DNA of 64,000 nt, from the NCBI RefSeq assembly GCF_009742725.1, contig NZ_WPHG01000003.1:806001-870000 (forward strand). The letters run 5' to 3'. Made by a program: the position numbers and the translations under genes. Below are positions 36,186-44,555 of the stretch, in pieces (positions within the stretch are counted from its first letter, which is position 1; every line of letters starts with the position of its first letter). The stretch is from Nitratireductor arenosus (GTDB taxonomy: Bacteria > Pseudomonadota > Alphaproteobacteria > Rhizobiales > Rhizobiaceae). Below the pieces are notes generated by a model, which was given only the letters and a program-made list of their open reading frames with translations, had not been told where the DNA came from and did not search any database.

Positions 36186-36371
36186 TCAGTCGCGTGCTGG
36201 CCGGTATTCGCCCGTCTCCGGGTCCTTGACCAGCGTGCCCGCCGCGCGCGTCTCGGCCTCGCGCTCGGCCCGGCGCATCCGGGACGAAACCCGTTCGGCT
36301 TCGCGCAAAAAGGCCCGATAGCCGAAATAGGCGACCGCGCCGACAAGTGCGTAGAAGATGAGCTGTGGCAT
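36186..36371 (-). CDS. Small membrane-anchored protein, function unknown
   Basis: 61-residue protein with a hydrophobic N-terminal helix (LIFYALVGAVAYFGYRAF) followed by a charged amphipathic helix rich in Arg and Glu and a tail LVKDPETGEYRPARD. The TLVKDPxTGxYRP ending resembles small conserved alphaproteobacterial proteins of unknown function. It lies 16 bases upstream of ispE and on the same strand, so is probably co-transcribed. Confidence 0.7.
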   Translation of the reverse strand: MPQLIFYALVGAVAYFGYRAFLREAERVSSRMRRAEREAETRAAGTLVKDPETGEYRPARD

Positions 36372-36442
36372 ATTTGGTCAGCCTCCCTCGAAGCCGGACT
36401 GGTTTTACTCCGCCGGCAAGCATAGCGCCTCCGTTGGGCGCT

Positions 36443-37345
36443 TCAAAGGCCGAACCGGCCCCACAGCGCGCGCTCCTCCAGGGCCTCCACCACCCCGCTC
36501 GCCAGCGCCCCGGCGATTTTCTCGCTATCGCCGCCGCGCCCCGGGCCGGCGCCGAACAGGTTCAGCCGCCGGCCGAAAAGCCCACGCGGCGCGCTCACCA
36601 GCCGCATGCGCGTCTTGTCGCCATAACGCGCTTTGAGAAACGAGCGCATGTCGCCGAGCTGGTCGACGAGCCCCAGTTCGAGCCCCTGCTTGCCGCTCCA
36701 GAACAGGCCGGAAAACAAATCGTCATTATCGGCGAGCTTGCCGCCGCGCCGCGCCTTGACCAGATCGATGAAGGTCTCGTGCATGTCGAGTTGCAGCGTC
36801 TTCAGGCGCGCGACGTCTTCCTTCTTTTCCGGCGAGAACGGATCGAGCAGCGCCTTGTTCCTGCCGGCGGTGTAGAGCCTGCGTTCCACGCCGATCTTCT
36901 TGATCATCTCCTGGAAGCCGAAACTGGCCGACACCACTCCGATCGACCCGACGATGGAGGACGGGTCGGCGATGATCTCGTCACCGGCGACCGCGATCAT
37001 ATAGCCGCCGGACGCGGCTAGGTCCTCGACGAACACATAGACCTTCTTGTTCTTTTCCTCGGCCAGGTCGCGGATGCGCCGGAAGATCAGCCGCGACTGC
37101 ACAGGCGAGCCGCCGGGCGAATTGATCGCAATGGCGACGGCCGGCGCCTTTTTGAAGGCGAACGCCTTTTCCAGCATGCCGGCCGTGCTCGCCAGCGACA
37201 TGGTCTGGCGCAGCGCGTTGCCGGCCGGCATGATCGTGCCGCTCAGCCGGACCACCGGGATCACGACGCCGTCGGCGCGCATCGATTTCGGCAGGAAGGG
37301 TTGCAAAAACTGTTTCAACAAAGCTCTCCAGAATTCCAATCGCAT
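36443..37345 (-). CDS. S49 family (SppA-like) serine peptidase
   Basis: 300-residue single-domain signal-peptide-peptidase-like protein. NSPGGSP at 75-81 is the oxyanion strand, S112 in AASGGYM the nucleophile and SIVGSIGV (130-137) a conserved core segment. It is half the length of E. coli SppA, as in SohB/short SppA forms. There is no clear Sec signal; the N-terminus (LLKQFLQPFLP) is amphipathic, so it may act at the cytoplasmic face of the membrane. It is followed on the same strand by the small membrane protein and ispE. Confidence 0.88.
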   Translation of the reverse strand: MRLEFWRALLKQFLQPFLPKSMRADGVVIPVVRLSGTIMPAGNALRQTMSLASTAGMLEKAFAFKKAPAVAIAINSPGGSPVQSRLIFRRIRDLAEEKNKKVYVFVEDLAASGGYMIAVAGDEIIADPSSIVGSIGVVSASFGFQEMIKKIGVERRLYTAGRNKALLDPFSPEKKEDVARLKTLQLDMHETFIDLVKARRGGKLADNDDLFSGLFWSGKQGLELGLVDQLGDMRSFLKARYGDKTRMRLVSAPRGLFGRRLNLFGAGPGRGGDSEKIAGALASGVVEALEERALWGRFGL

Positions 37346-37396
37346 GTAGGGAGCCGAAACGATTGCGCAATGGTCCCTGCCAGGCGCTCGCGATCC

Positions 37397-38182
37397 TCAA
37401 TCGCCGAACAGCGCTTCCTTGCCGCTGTTGATGGCTTCGGCCCGCGCGCTGAAGCCGCCGCCGGAGGTTTCGTGCAGGAAGAGCGAGGGGGCGATCACCG
37501 GCATCTTGCGCGCGCCGCGCACCGCGCGCACCACCACCCGGATCGCCACGGCGTCCGCGCGCGGATGGATCGGGCAGATTTCTGCGGCGCCGAAACGGCC
37601 CTCGAGCGCGGTCAGGATCGCGCTGATCGATTCCGGGCGCGCGATCAGGGCCAACCCGCCGCGCGGGCGCACGATCGCGGCGGCCGTGCGCAGCCAGCGC
37701 TCGATTGTGTCGTCCTGCATGACATGAGCCGCGCGTTTCAGCGCGTGCGGGGTTGCCCGGTCGCGGCCGCGATTGAACGGCGGGTTCATGATCGCGAAAT
37801 CGAAGCTGTTGTCGCAGAGACCGGCCTCCTGGCGCGCCTCCCCTGAAAGCGTGACGTCTGCGACCAGCACCTGCGCGCGCGCCGCCAGTGCTGCGTTCTG
37901 CGTCAGAGCGAGGCTTTTTTCGGCGAACGCCGCCATGTCCGGTTCGCGCTCGACCAGCACGGCCCGCGCCTGCCCGCAGCGAGACAGGACGGCGAGGCCG
38001 GCCGCGCCAGCGCCCGCGCCGAGGTCGGCGAGGCGGCCGGCGAAACCGGTCGGCACGGCGGCAGCCAACATCAACGCGTCCATGCCGGCCCGGTGGCTGC
38101 TGCAAGCGGGCTGAACCAGAAAAAACCGCCCGCGATGGAAGGCGTCGGTCGTGAAGGGTGCGGATGTCGGCATGCCGATCAT
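37397..38182 (-). CDS. TrmN6-like SAM-dependent methyltransferase
   Basis: 261-residue class I methyltransferase. LADLGAGAGAAGLAV is the SAM-binding motif I and FAIMNPPFNRG the NPPF/Y motif of enzymes that methylate exocyclic amino groups, as in YfiC/TrmN6, which modifies adenine 37 of tRNA-Val. RGRFFLVQPACSSHRAGMDALML is the usual family opening. Starts at 38188, 38182 and 38173 are all possible; 38182 has GAGG nine bases upstream. It follows the DUF2007 gene closely. Confidence 0.87.
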   Translation of the reverse strand: MIGMPTSAPFTTDAFHRGRFFLVQPACSSHRAGMDALMLAAAVPTGFAGRLADLGAGAGAAGLAVLSRCGQARAVLVEREPDMAAFAEKSLALTQNAALAARAQVLVADVTLSGEARQEAGLCDNSFDFAIMNPPFNRGRDRATPHALKRAAHVMQDDTIERWLRTAAAIVRPRGGLALIARPESISAILTALEGRFGAAEICPIHPRADAVAIRVVVRAVRGARKMPVIAPSLFLHETSGGGFSARAEAINSGKEALFGD

Positions 38183-38198
38183 GTGCATCGGCCTCGGT

Positions 38199-38423
38199 CT
38201 AGCCGTTGCGAATCTCGCCCGCGATGCCGGCATCGGCAAGCAGCCGTTTGGCGCGGTCGACCGTATCGGAACTCACCAGAACGCGCCGCGGCAGCACGCC
38301 GAGTGACCCTTCAACGACGCTCATATTCTGGTCGGCGACGAAAAACTCTATGCCCGCGTCACGCAGCAACGCTTCGATAAAGGAAATCACGACGGGGTCG
38401 TTGGTACGCACGAGTTCGATCAT
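38199..38423 (-). CDS. DUF2007 domain protein
   Basis: 74-residue protein of the DUF2007 (putative signal-transducing, PII-like fold) family: MIELVRTNDPVVISFIEALLRDAGIEFFV, then an RVLVSSDTVDRAKRLLADAG repeat-like helix. The family function is unknown. It is the first gene of a minus-strand unit with the methyltransferase and is divergent from the polyprenyl synthase, an arrangement widespread in rhizobia. Confidence 0.85.
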   Translation of the reverse strand: MIELVRTNDPVVISFIEALLRDAGIEFFVADQNMSVVEGSLGVLPRRVLVSSDTVDRAKRLLADAGIAGEIRNG

Positions 38424-38583
38424 GGGTCGCCTGCATGTAAACCCGTATTTTGTATCTCTAAAAGCGCCGCCTGACCATCCAAAGCTGGCTGCCGCGCCAA
38501 TTCGCCCCTTGCGGGCCGAACATGCCGCGCCCTAGATTGGCGGGCGGGCCGGAAGCGCCCGAACTGGATTCCGGGGAGTTTTC

Positions 38584-39600
38584 GTGGGCGTCGTCGTATC
38601 ATTGGATGAGGGCAAGCGGGGCCAGGCCTCGATCAAACCTCTGATCGAACTTACCGCGCACGACATGTCGCGCGTCAACCAGCTCATCCTGTCGAAGGCC
38701 GGTTCGGATGTGGAGATGATTCCCGAGGTCGCCAACCACCTGATCTCATCGGGCGGCAAGCGGCTGCGGCCGATGCTTACCCTGGCGACGGCGCGCATGT
38801 TCGACTATTCCGGCGACGGTCATGTCAAGCTGGCCACCAGCGTCGAGTTCATGCATACGGCGACGCTGCTGCACGACGACGTCGTCGACGAGAGTGGCCT
38901 CAGGCGCGGCAAGAAGACGGCGCGCACCATCTGGGGCAATCAGGCCAGCGTGCTGGTCGGTGACTTCCTGCTCGGCCAGGCGTTCCGGATGATGGTCGAG
39001 GTCGGTTCGATCGACGCGCTCGACATCTTGTCGACGGCGGCGTCGGTCATCGCCGAAGGCGAGGTGATGCAGCTTGTCGCCGCCAAGAACCTGGAAACGA
39101 CCGAGGACGAATATCTCGCGGTGATCCGTGCCAAGACGGCGGCGCTTTTTTCCGCCGCTGCCGAAGTCGGCCCGGTAATCGCCTCGGCGACACGTTCCGA
39201 GCGCGCGGCCCTGCGTTCCTACGGCACCAATCTCGGCCTGGCTTTCCAGTTGATCGACGACGCCCTCGACTATGGCGGCAATGCCAGCGATCTCGGCAAG
39301 AATGTCGGCGACGATTTCCGCGAGGGCAAGGTGACGCTGCCGGTCATCCTGTGCTATCGCCGCGGCACGGCGCAGGAGCGCCGGTTCTGGAAAAAGAGCA
39401 TCGAGGACGGCGTCAGCGACGACGGTGCGCTCGAGGAGGCGCGCGGGCTGATGTCGCGCTATGGTGCGATCAGTGATACGATAACCCGCGCGCGGCATTT
39501 CGGCGAAATCGCGCGCGACGCGCTTGCGCCCCTGAAGGAGACGCCGCAAAAGAGCGCACTTCTCGAAGTGATCGATTTCTGTATCGACCGCGTATCCTGA
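38584..39600 (+). CDS. ispB: Polyprenyl (octaprenyl/decaprenyl-type) diphosphate synthase
   Basis: Long-chain trans-prenyltransferase making the ubiquinone side chain. The 338-residue protein has GGKRLRP at 57-63, the first aspartate-rich motif DDVVD at 98-102 and the second DDALD at 225-229; small residues before the first motif suit a long product. The start is GTG 38584 after GGGGAG. The product would feed UbiA, encoded at 54.4 kb. Confidence 0.94.
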   Translation: MGVVVSLDEGKRGQASIKPLIELTAHDMSRVNQLILSKAGSDVEMIPEVANHLISSGGKRLRPMLTLATARMFDYSGDGHVKLATSVEFMHTATLLHDDVVDESGLRRGKKTARTIWGNQASVLVGDFLLGQAFRMMVEVGSIDALDILSTAASVIAEGEVMQLVAAKNLETTEDEYLAVIRAKTAALFSAAAEVGPVIASATRSERAALRSYGTNLGLAFQLIDDALDYGGNASDLGKNVGDDFREGKVTLPVILCYRRGTAQERRFWKKSIEDGVSDDGALEEARGLMSRYGAISDTITRARHFGEIARDALAPLKETPQKSALLEVIDFCIDRVS

Positions 39601-39769
39601 CTCCCGCCCGGTGTAAAATAGGGTCTCGCAAGATGCTTTGCCGGGCAGGGCGGCTTTTGCCGGGGTCGGTGGGAACCCGTTGAACGATGGCTCTCAAAAA
39701 TGCCATGGTCGGAGTGAATATGCGGTCGGAAGCGGCCGGCGAGCGGGTTGGCAAGCGGGAAGGAGCGCC

Positions 39770-41743
39770 ATGCATCTGAGCGGCTTGAGACGGTGGAGCG
39801 TTGCGGCGCTGGCGTTGCTGTGCGTATCGGCGCCGGCACCGCTTCTTGCGGCGAACGACGAGCCGGTGCGCATCGGATCCCTGTCGGGGGCCTTTCTCGC
39901 AGCCCGAGTCGCCGAGATCGACAACGATCTCGACAGCACGATCAAATATTACCGGCGCGCGTTGTCCTTCGACCGCGACAACCAGACGCTCCAGCAAAGT
40001 CTCCTGCTGGCGTTGATTTCCCGCGGGGATTTCGAGGCGGCGCTTCCGCTGGCCGAAAAGCTCAAATCAGTGCCGCAGATCGAGCGATTTTCGCGCGTGG
40101 CGCTGGCGATCGACGCGATCGGCAAGCAGGACTACGCGGCGGCCGAGAACTATTTGAAGCTGGCGCTGGAATCCGATCTCGACCGGCTGATCACCGGCGT
40201 CATGACCGGCTGGGCGCTGCAAGGCGCCGGCAAGGCCGCCGACGGGCTTTCGCTTGTGCGGGGCCTCGACGGCCCGGAATGGTTTGTCGTCTTCAAATCC
40301 TATCACGAAGCCTTGATCGCCGAGGCGGCGGGCAATGTCGACGGGGCGCTGGAAGCGTATGGCCGTATCGCCGAAAACGCGACGGCCGGCGGGGCTGCTC
40401 CCGACACCTATCTGCGCGCGCTGGAAGCCTATGCGCGCCTGCTCTCCCGTCAGGGGCAGACGCAGGGCGCGCTGGCCGAGCTCGACCGGGCGGAAGCCTT
40501 CGCCGCGAACCGCCCCGCTGTTGTCGCCTTGCGACGTGACATCGAGACTGGCGCCGACACTCCGCCCCTGGTCGTCACACCGGGCGACGGCGCGGCCGAA
40601 ATCCTGCTCAACCTGGGCACCGCGCTCAACCGTGGCGGCGGTGAAGCCTTCGTGCGCATCTATCTGCAACTCGCGCTCGCCCTCAAATCGGATTTCGATG
40701 CCGCCCTGGTCCAACTCGGACAGGTGTCGGAGCAGCAGGGCGACGCCGAGGAAGCAATCTCCTTCTATGAGAAGGTGCCGGGGGATTCGCCGCTACATCG
40801 TATCGCGGCCCTGCAGCTTGGCCTCAACCTGGCCGATCTCGACAGGCACGAAGCGGCCAAGGTGCATCTGCGCCAACTCCTGCTCGATGATCCCGATGAC
40901 ATGCGTGCCTATATGGCGCTCGGCGGCGTCCTGGCGTCCAAGGAGGAATATGCCGAGGCGGCGATGCTTTACGACGACGCGGTCGAACGCATCGACGAGC
41001 CCGAGCGTGCGGACTGGAACATTTTTTACCAGCGCGGCATCGCTTATGAACGGCTGAAGCAATGGCCGAAGGCGGAGCCGAATTTCCGCAAGGCGCTCGA
41101 ACTCTACCCCGACCAGCCGCAGGTGCTGAACTATCTCGGCTATTCCTGGGTCGACATGAACATCAACCTCGAGGAGGGGTTGGACCTGATCCGGCGCGCG
41201 GTCTCGAGCCGGCCGAATGACGGCTACATCGTCGATTCGCTCGGTTGGGCCTATTATCGCCTCGGCCGCTTCGAGGAAGCGGTTGGCGAACTCGAGCGGG
41301 CCGTTTCGCTCAAGCCCGACGATCCGATCCTCAACGACCACCTGGGCGATGCCTATTGGCGGGCCGGCCGTCGCCTGGAAGCCACGTTTCAATGGGCGCA
41401 TGCGCGCGACATGAAGCCAGATCCCGACGTTCTGGTCGAGGTCGAGCGCAAGCTGACCAAGGGCTTGCCGCCGCTCGAAGAGCAAAAGGCAGAAATTCCG
41501 CCGATCGTGCTGCCTGATCCGGCGCCGGAAAAAACCGGCGGCGAGGCGGCCGCTGCCGACGAGGAGGGCGCCGCGCGGCCGGCCAGCCATGTCGTGGGAC
41601 CGGGGCAGTCCTTGTGGTCGATCGCGGCCGAAAAGCTCGGCGACGGTGGACGTTATATCGAAATCCTCGACCTCAACCCGCAGCTTCGTGGCAATCCCGG
41701 AAACATCGTTCCCGGTCAGGAACTGATTCTGCCCGGTAACTGA
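39770..41743 (+). CDS. Secreted TPR protein with C-terminal LysM domain
   Basis: 657-residue exported protein. A signal peptide (SVAALALLCVSAPAPLLA) is followed by many tetratricopeptide-like helix pairs between about 40 and 570, clearest in RADWNIFYQRGIAYERLKQW and NYLGYSWVDMNINLEEGLDL. The last 50 residues, beginning VVGPGQSLWSIAAEKLGDGG and ending NPGNIVPGQELILPG, form a LysM domain. It probably scaffolds envelope proteins at peptidoglycan. ATG 39770 has GGAAGGAG upstream. The TPR part is conserved next to the prenyl synthase gene in rhizobia. Confidence 0.85.
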   Translation: MHLSGLRRWSVAALALLCVSAPAPLLAANDEPVRIGSLSGAFLAARVAEIDNDLDSTIKYYRRALSFDRDNQTLQQSLLLALISRGDFEAALPLAEKLKSVPQIERFSRVALAIDAIGKQDYAAAENYLKLALESDLDRLITGVMTGWALQGAGKAADGLSLVRGLDGPEWFVVFKSYHEALIAEAAGNVDGALEAYGRIAENATAGGAAPDTYLRALEAYARLLSRQGQTQGALAELDRAEAFAANRPAVVALRRDIETGADTPPLVVTPGDGAAEILLNLGTALNRGGGEAFVRIYLQLALALKSDFDAALVQLGQVSEQQGDAEEAISFYEKVPGDSPLHRIAALQLGLNLADLDRHEAAKVHLRQLLLDDPDDMRAYMALGGVLASKEEYAEAAMLYDDAVERIDEPERADWNIFYQRGIAYERLKQWPKAEPNFRKALELYPDQPQVLNYLGYSWVDMNINLEEGLDLIRRAVSSRPNDGYIVDSLGWAYYRLGRFEEAVGELERAVSLKPDDPILNDHLGDAYWRAGRRLEATFQWAHARDMKPDPDVLVEVERKLTKGLPPLEEQKAEIPPIVLPDPAPEKTGGEAAAADEEGAARPASHVVGPGQSLWSIAAEKLGDGGRYIEILDLNPQLRGNPGNIVPGQELILPGN

Positions 41744-41749
41744 TCGCGA

Positions 41750-42055
41750 TCAGCCGCCGAAACCGCGCGGCAGCGTGCAGGCGTTTTGCGGGTCGCGGCG
41801 TGGCGGTACGCATTTCAGCCGCAGGCGCGACAACGATTTTTCCGTCGGGTTGAGCTTCTGGCACATGCAATCGGTGCGCGGCATGCGGATTGTGTCGCAA
41901 AACGGCGTCACGCAATGCCAGCCGGTAACGGGATCGTTGACATCGCCGACAAAGCTCGACTGGGCCCAGACGGGCGTGGCGTTGAACATCACCGCGGCGA
42001 AGGCGGCTGCGGCGGTGCCGACGGCAATGCGCGAAAGCTGATGGAAGGCAGGCAT
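41750..42055 (-). CDS. Secreted six-cysteine protein, copy 1
   Basis: 101-residue exported protein of unknown function. The signal peptide ends at VWA|QS (about residue 32). The mature part has six cysteines spaced C-X4-C-X9-C-X-C-X16-C-X10-C, with the conserved core CVTPFC, RMPRTDCMCQK and NPTEKSLSRLRLKC. A paralogue with identical cysteine spacing lies just upstream on the same strand. Three disulfides are likely. ATG 42055 follows GGGAG. Confidence 0.75.
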   Translation of the reverse strand: MPAFHQLSRIAVGTAAAAFAAVMFNATPVWAQSSFVGDVNDPVTGWHCVTPFCDTIRMPRTDCMCQKLNPTEKSLSRLRLKCVPPRRDPQNACTLPRGFGG

Positions 42056-42301
42056 GGTCGTCTCCCTAAGGCATGTACTTCGAAACCGGGAATCGGTTTC
42101 GGGATCAAGACATGCGCGAAAACAAGACTTGAAGCACATCGGGCGAAGCTGAAGCTCGCAGAGCACGGCGGCGGCCGCCGCGCGCATGAACGGCACCGCC
42201 CGCACAGTCTACGCACGCAGGAGCCGCAGGGATCCATATGAAGCGATCACAACGTCGCGAGCGCGCGACGCGGGCAGGAGTCGGCCTCTGACCGACCGGC
42301 C

Positions 42302-42616
42302 TCAATTGCCGAAAGGCGGGCTCGCCGGACAGGCTTTCCAGCGTCCGCCTTCCGAGATCGAGCAGGTCAGGCGCAGCTTTTGCAGCGTGCGCTCCGCCGG
42401 ATTTTCCTTCTGGCACAGGCATTTCGTCTGCGGCAGCCGCACGACGCTGCAGTCGGGCGTCACGCACAGATAGCCCGTCACGTCGTCGCGCGTGTTGCTG
42501 TTGCGGTCGGGCCAGGCGCCATTGGCGCCGGCGGTCGCGGCGGTGGCCAAAAGGGCGGCAAGCGCCAGGCTGGCGATGGTCGGCAGGCGCGTGGGCCGTC
42601 GGTCGGGTCGAAACAT
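42302..42616 (-). CDS. Secreted six-cysteine protein, copy 2
   Basis: 104-residue paralogue of the preceding small protein. It has a signal peptide (IASLALAALLATAATAGA) and the same C-X4-C-X9-C-X-C-X16-C-X10-C pattern, with core CVTPDC, RLPQTKCLCQK and NPAERTLQKLRLTC. Outside the core (VTGxxCVTP...LRLxC) the two have diverged, so the duplication is old. ATG 42616 has GAGG eight bases upstream. The 246 bases between the copies hold no other gene that I can support. Confidence 0.75.
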   Translation of the reverse strand: MFRPDRRPTRLPTIASLALAALLATAATAGANGAWPDRNSNTRDDVTGYLCVTPDCSVVRLPQTKCLCQKENPAERTLQKLRLTCSISEGGRWKACPASPPFGN

Positions 42617-42799
42617 CGGTGGTTCCTCGTTCTCACCTTACAGATATCGCATTTGGCGGCGAATCCAAGTCGCCGCATCTTGGTCCCGGCGGTTTGCCGG
42701 TCCCCGGGACCGTCGCTTCGTCATCGCCGTCGGCTGCTTGACCTTGCCAGGACGCGTCAATAGGAGGTGAAGCGCTTTTCCTGCCGACAGAGGTTCTCC

Positions 42800-43735
42800 G
42801 TGACCGCCAGCCAGCCGCCTATGCATCCCACGCGCTCCTTCCAGGGGCTGATCCTCGCCCTGCACGCGTTCTGGGCCGACAAGGGTTGCGTGGTCCTGCA
42901 GCCCTACGACATGGAAGTCGGCGCGGGAACCTTCCACCCGGCCACGACCCTGCGTTCGCTCGGCCCGAAGCCGTGGAACGCGGCCTATGTCCAGCCCTCG
43001 CGGCGACCCAAGGACGGCCGCTACGGCGAAAACCCAAACCGGCTGCAGCATTATTACCAATATCAGGTCATTCTGAAGCCCAATCCGCCAAATCTGCAGG
43101 AGCTCTATCTCGCTTCGCTGGAAGCGATCGGCATCGATCCGCTGCTGCACGATATCCGGTTTGTCGAAGACGATTGGGAAAGCCCGACGCTCGGTGCCTG
43201 GGGGCTGGGCTGGGAGTGTTGGTGCGACGGCATGGAGGTCTCGCAGTTCACCTATTTCCAGCAGGTCTGCGGCATCGAATGCGCACCGGTTTCGGGCGAA
43301 CTGACCTACGGGCTGGAGCGGTTGGCGATGTATGTCCAGGGCGTCGACAATGTCTACAACCTCAATTTCAATGGCCGCGAGGGTGCCGAAAAGGTCACCT
43401 ATGGCGATGTCTTCCTGCAGGCCGAGCAGGAATATTCGCGCTACAATTTCGAATATGCCGATACCGCCATGCTGTTGCGCCATTTCGACGACGCGGAGAA
43501 GGAATGCGTGGCGCTGCTGGCCGCCGGCGCGCCGCGGGGCGGGAGTGGTCTTCATAAATGCGTGCTGCCGGCCTATGACCAGTGCATCAAGGCCTCGCAC
43601 GTCTTCAACCTTCTCGACGCGCGTGGCGTGATTTCCGTCACCGAGCGTCAGAGCTACATTTTGCGGGTGCGCGACCTGGCCAAGGCCTGCGGCGAGGCTT
43701 TCCTGCTCACCGAAGCCGGCGGCGCGGCGGCCTGA
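42800..43735 (+). CDS. glyQ: Glycyl-tRNA synthetase alpha subunit
   Basis: Catalytic subunit of the bacterial alpha2beta2 glycyl-tRNA synthetase. The 311-residue protein has [37 protein letters not shown] and the class II core [33 protein letters not shown], both near-invariant. GTG 42800 is preferred (GAGG six bases upstream); ATG 42821 would drop seven residues. Two small genes separate it from glyS. Confidence 0.97.
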   Translation: MTASQPPMHPTRSFQGLILALHAFWADKGCVVLQPYDMEVGAGTFHPATTLRSLGPKPWNAAYVQPSRRPKDGRYGENPNRLQHYYQYQVILKPNPPNLQELYLASLEAIGIDPLLHDIRFVEDDWESPTLGAWGLGWECWCDGMEVSQFTYFQQVCGIECAPVSGELTYGLERLAMYVQGVDNVYNLNFNGREGAEKVTYGDVFLQAEQEYSRYNFEYADTAMLLRHFDDAEKECVALLAAGAPRGGSGLHKCVLPAYDQCIKASHVFNLLDARGVISVTERQSYILRVRDLAKACGEAFLLTEAGGAAA

Positions 43736-43839
43736 GTCGCGCTTCGCACCCCGCCTGCCTTGGACGAATGCTGCCCCTCATTTTCGCCTGCTTCCGCGCC
43801 GAGGATGCGGGCCGATCCGCGAACGGCCATGGGGTGATT

Positions 43840-44112
43840 ATGCGACGTCTTCTGCTTGCCGGTCTTGTTCTGCTTGCTGGAGCCGCCAGTTCGGCTGCCA
43901 CGCAGGACGCGACGCCGGTGACGAGCGATCACTGCAAGGCCCTGCTGGCGCAAATATCGGCAAAGCCGCAATTCAAGGCCTTCGCGGTGACGGAAAACGG
44001 GCGCGAGTGTCATGCGGTTTGGGGCAGCGCCAACCAGCTCCAGGCCAATCGCGATGCGCGCGCCGGATGCGAGGTCGACGGTCGGCACTGTCTTTTGATC
44101 GCCGTTCGCTAA
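43840..44112 (+). CDS. Small secreted protein, function unknown
   Basis: 90-residue protein with a signal peptide (RRLLLAGLVLLAGAASSAA) and a short mature part containing four cysteines in DHCKALL, GRECHAVW and AGCEVDGRHC, suggesting two disulfides. I do not recognise a family. It lies between glyQ and glyS on the same strand and could be co-transcribed with them. Confidence 0.6.
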   Translation: MRRLLLAGLVLLAGAASSAATQDATPVTSDHCKALLAQISAKPQFKAFAVTENGRECHAVWGSANQLQANRDARAGCEVDGRHCLLIAVR

Positions 44113-44152
44113 ACTCTTTCCCGAAGGCGGAAACCGGGTTTCGGCCGCGGCG

Positions 44153-44335
44153 TCAGCCCTGGTCGGCATCGGCTAGCATGTCTCCCGATGAGGCGGCCGG
44201 CATCTCGACGCTCGCCGCGATCGTCTGGATGGCGCGGCGCACCCCCGCCATCTTGAATTCTCCGCCGATCTGCATATTGGCCGCGAAACAGGCGCTCAGC
44301 GCGAGGACCTGGATGATCGAGGAGGCGGCTTTCAT
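44153..44335 (-). CDS. Putative small lipoprotein
   Basis: 60-residue open frame on the minus strand between glyQ and glyS. MKAASSIIQVLALSACFAAN has a short hydrophobic segment ending in LSAC, a lipobox-like site, and GAAGGGA lies about seven bases before the ATG. The mature part is unremarkable. No family is recognised; it may be an exported peptide of no conserved function or a chance frame. Confidence 0.4.
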   Translation of the reverse strand: MKAASSIIQVLALSACFAANMQIGGEFKMAGVRRAIQTIAASVEMPAASSGDMLADADQG

Positions 44336-44555
44336 TGGTTTGTCCCTTCGCGCTCGCGGTGTGTCTTGCCTTTCGTCGCCGCGGCGCAGCCAAAGGTTCA
44401 TCTGTCAGGGCGAATTTTTCACAATTGGACTGAACCTTGCGTGGCCGGCGCGTTCAGGCGCGGTTCATGGCCACGGCCGGTGACGGCCGCAGGTGACAGG
44501 ACCCGGCGGAGTTGCTATGCGGCACGCCTCAAGACCTCACCCGCGAGCCGCACCC

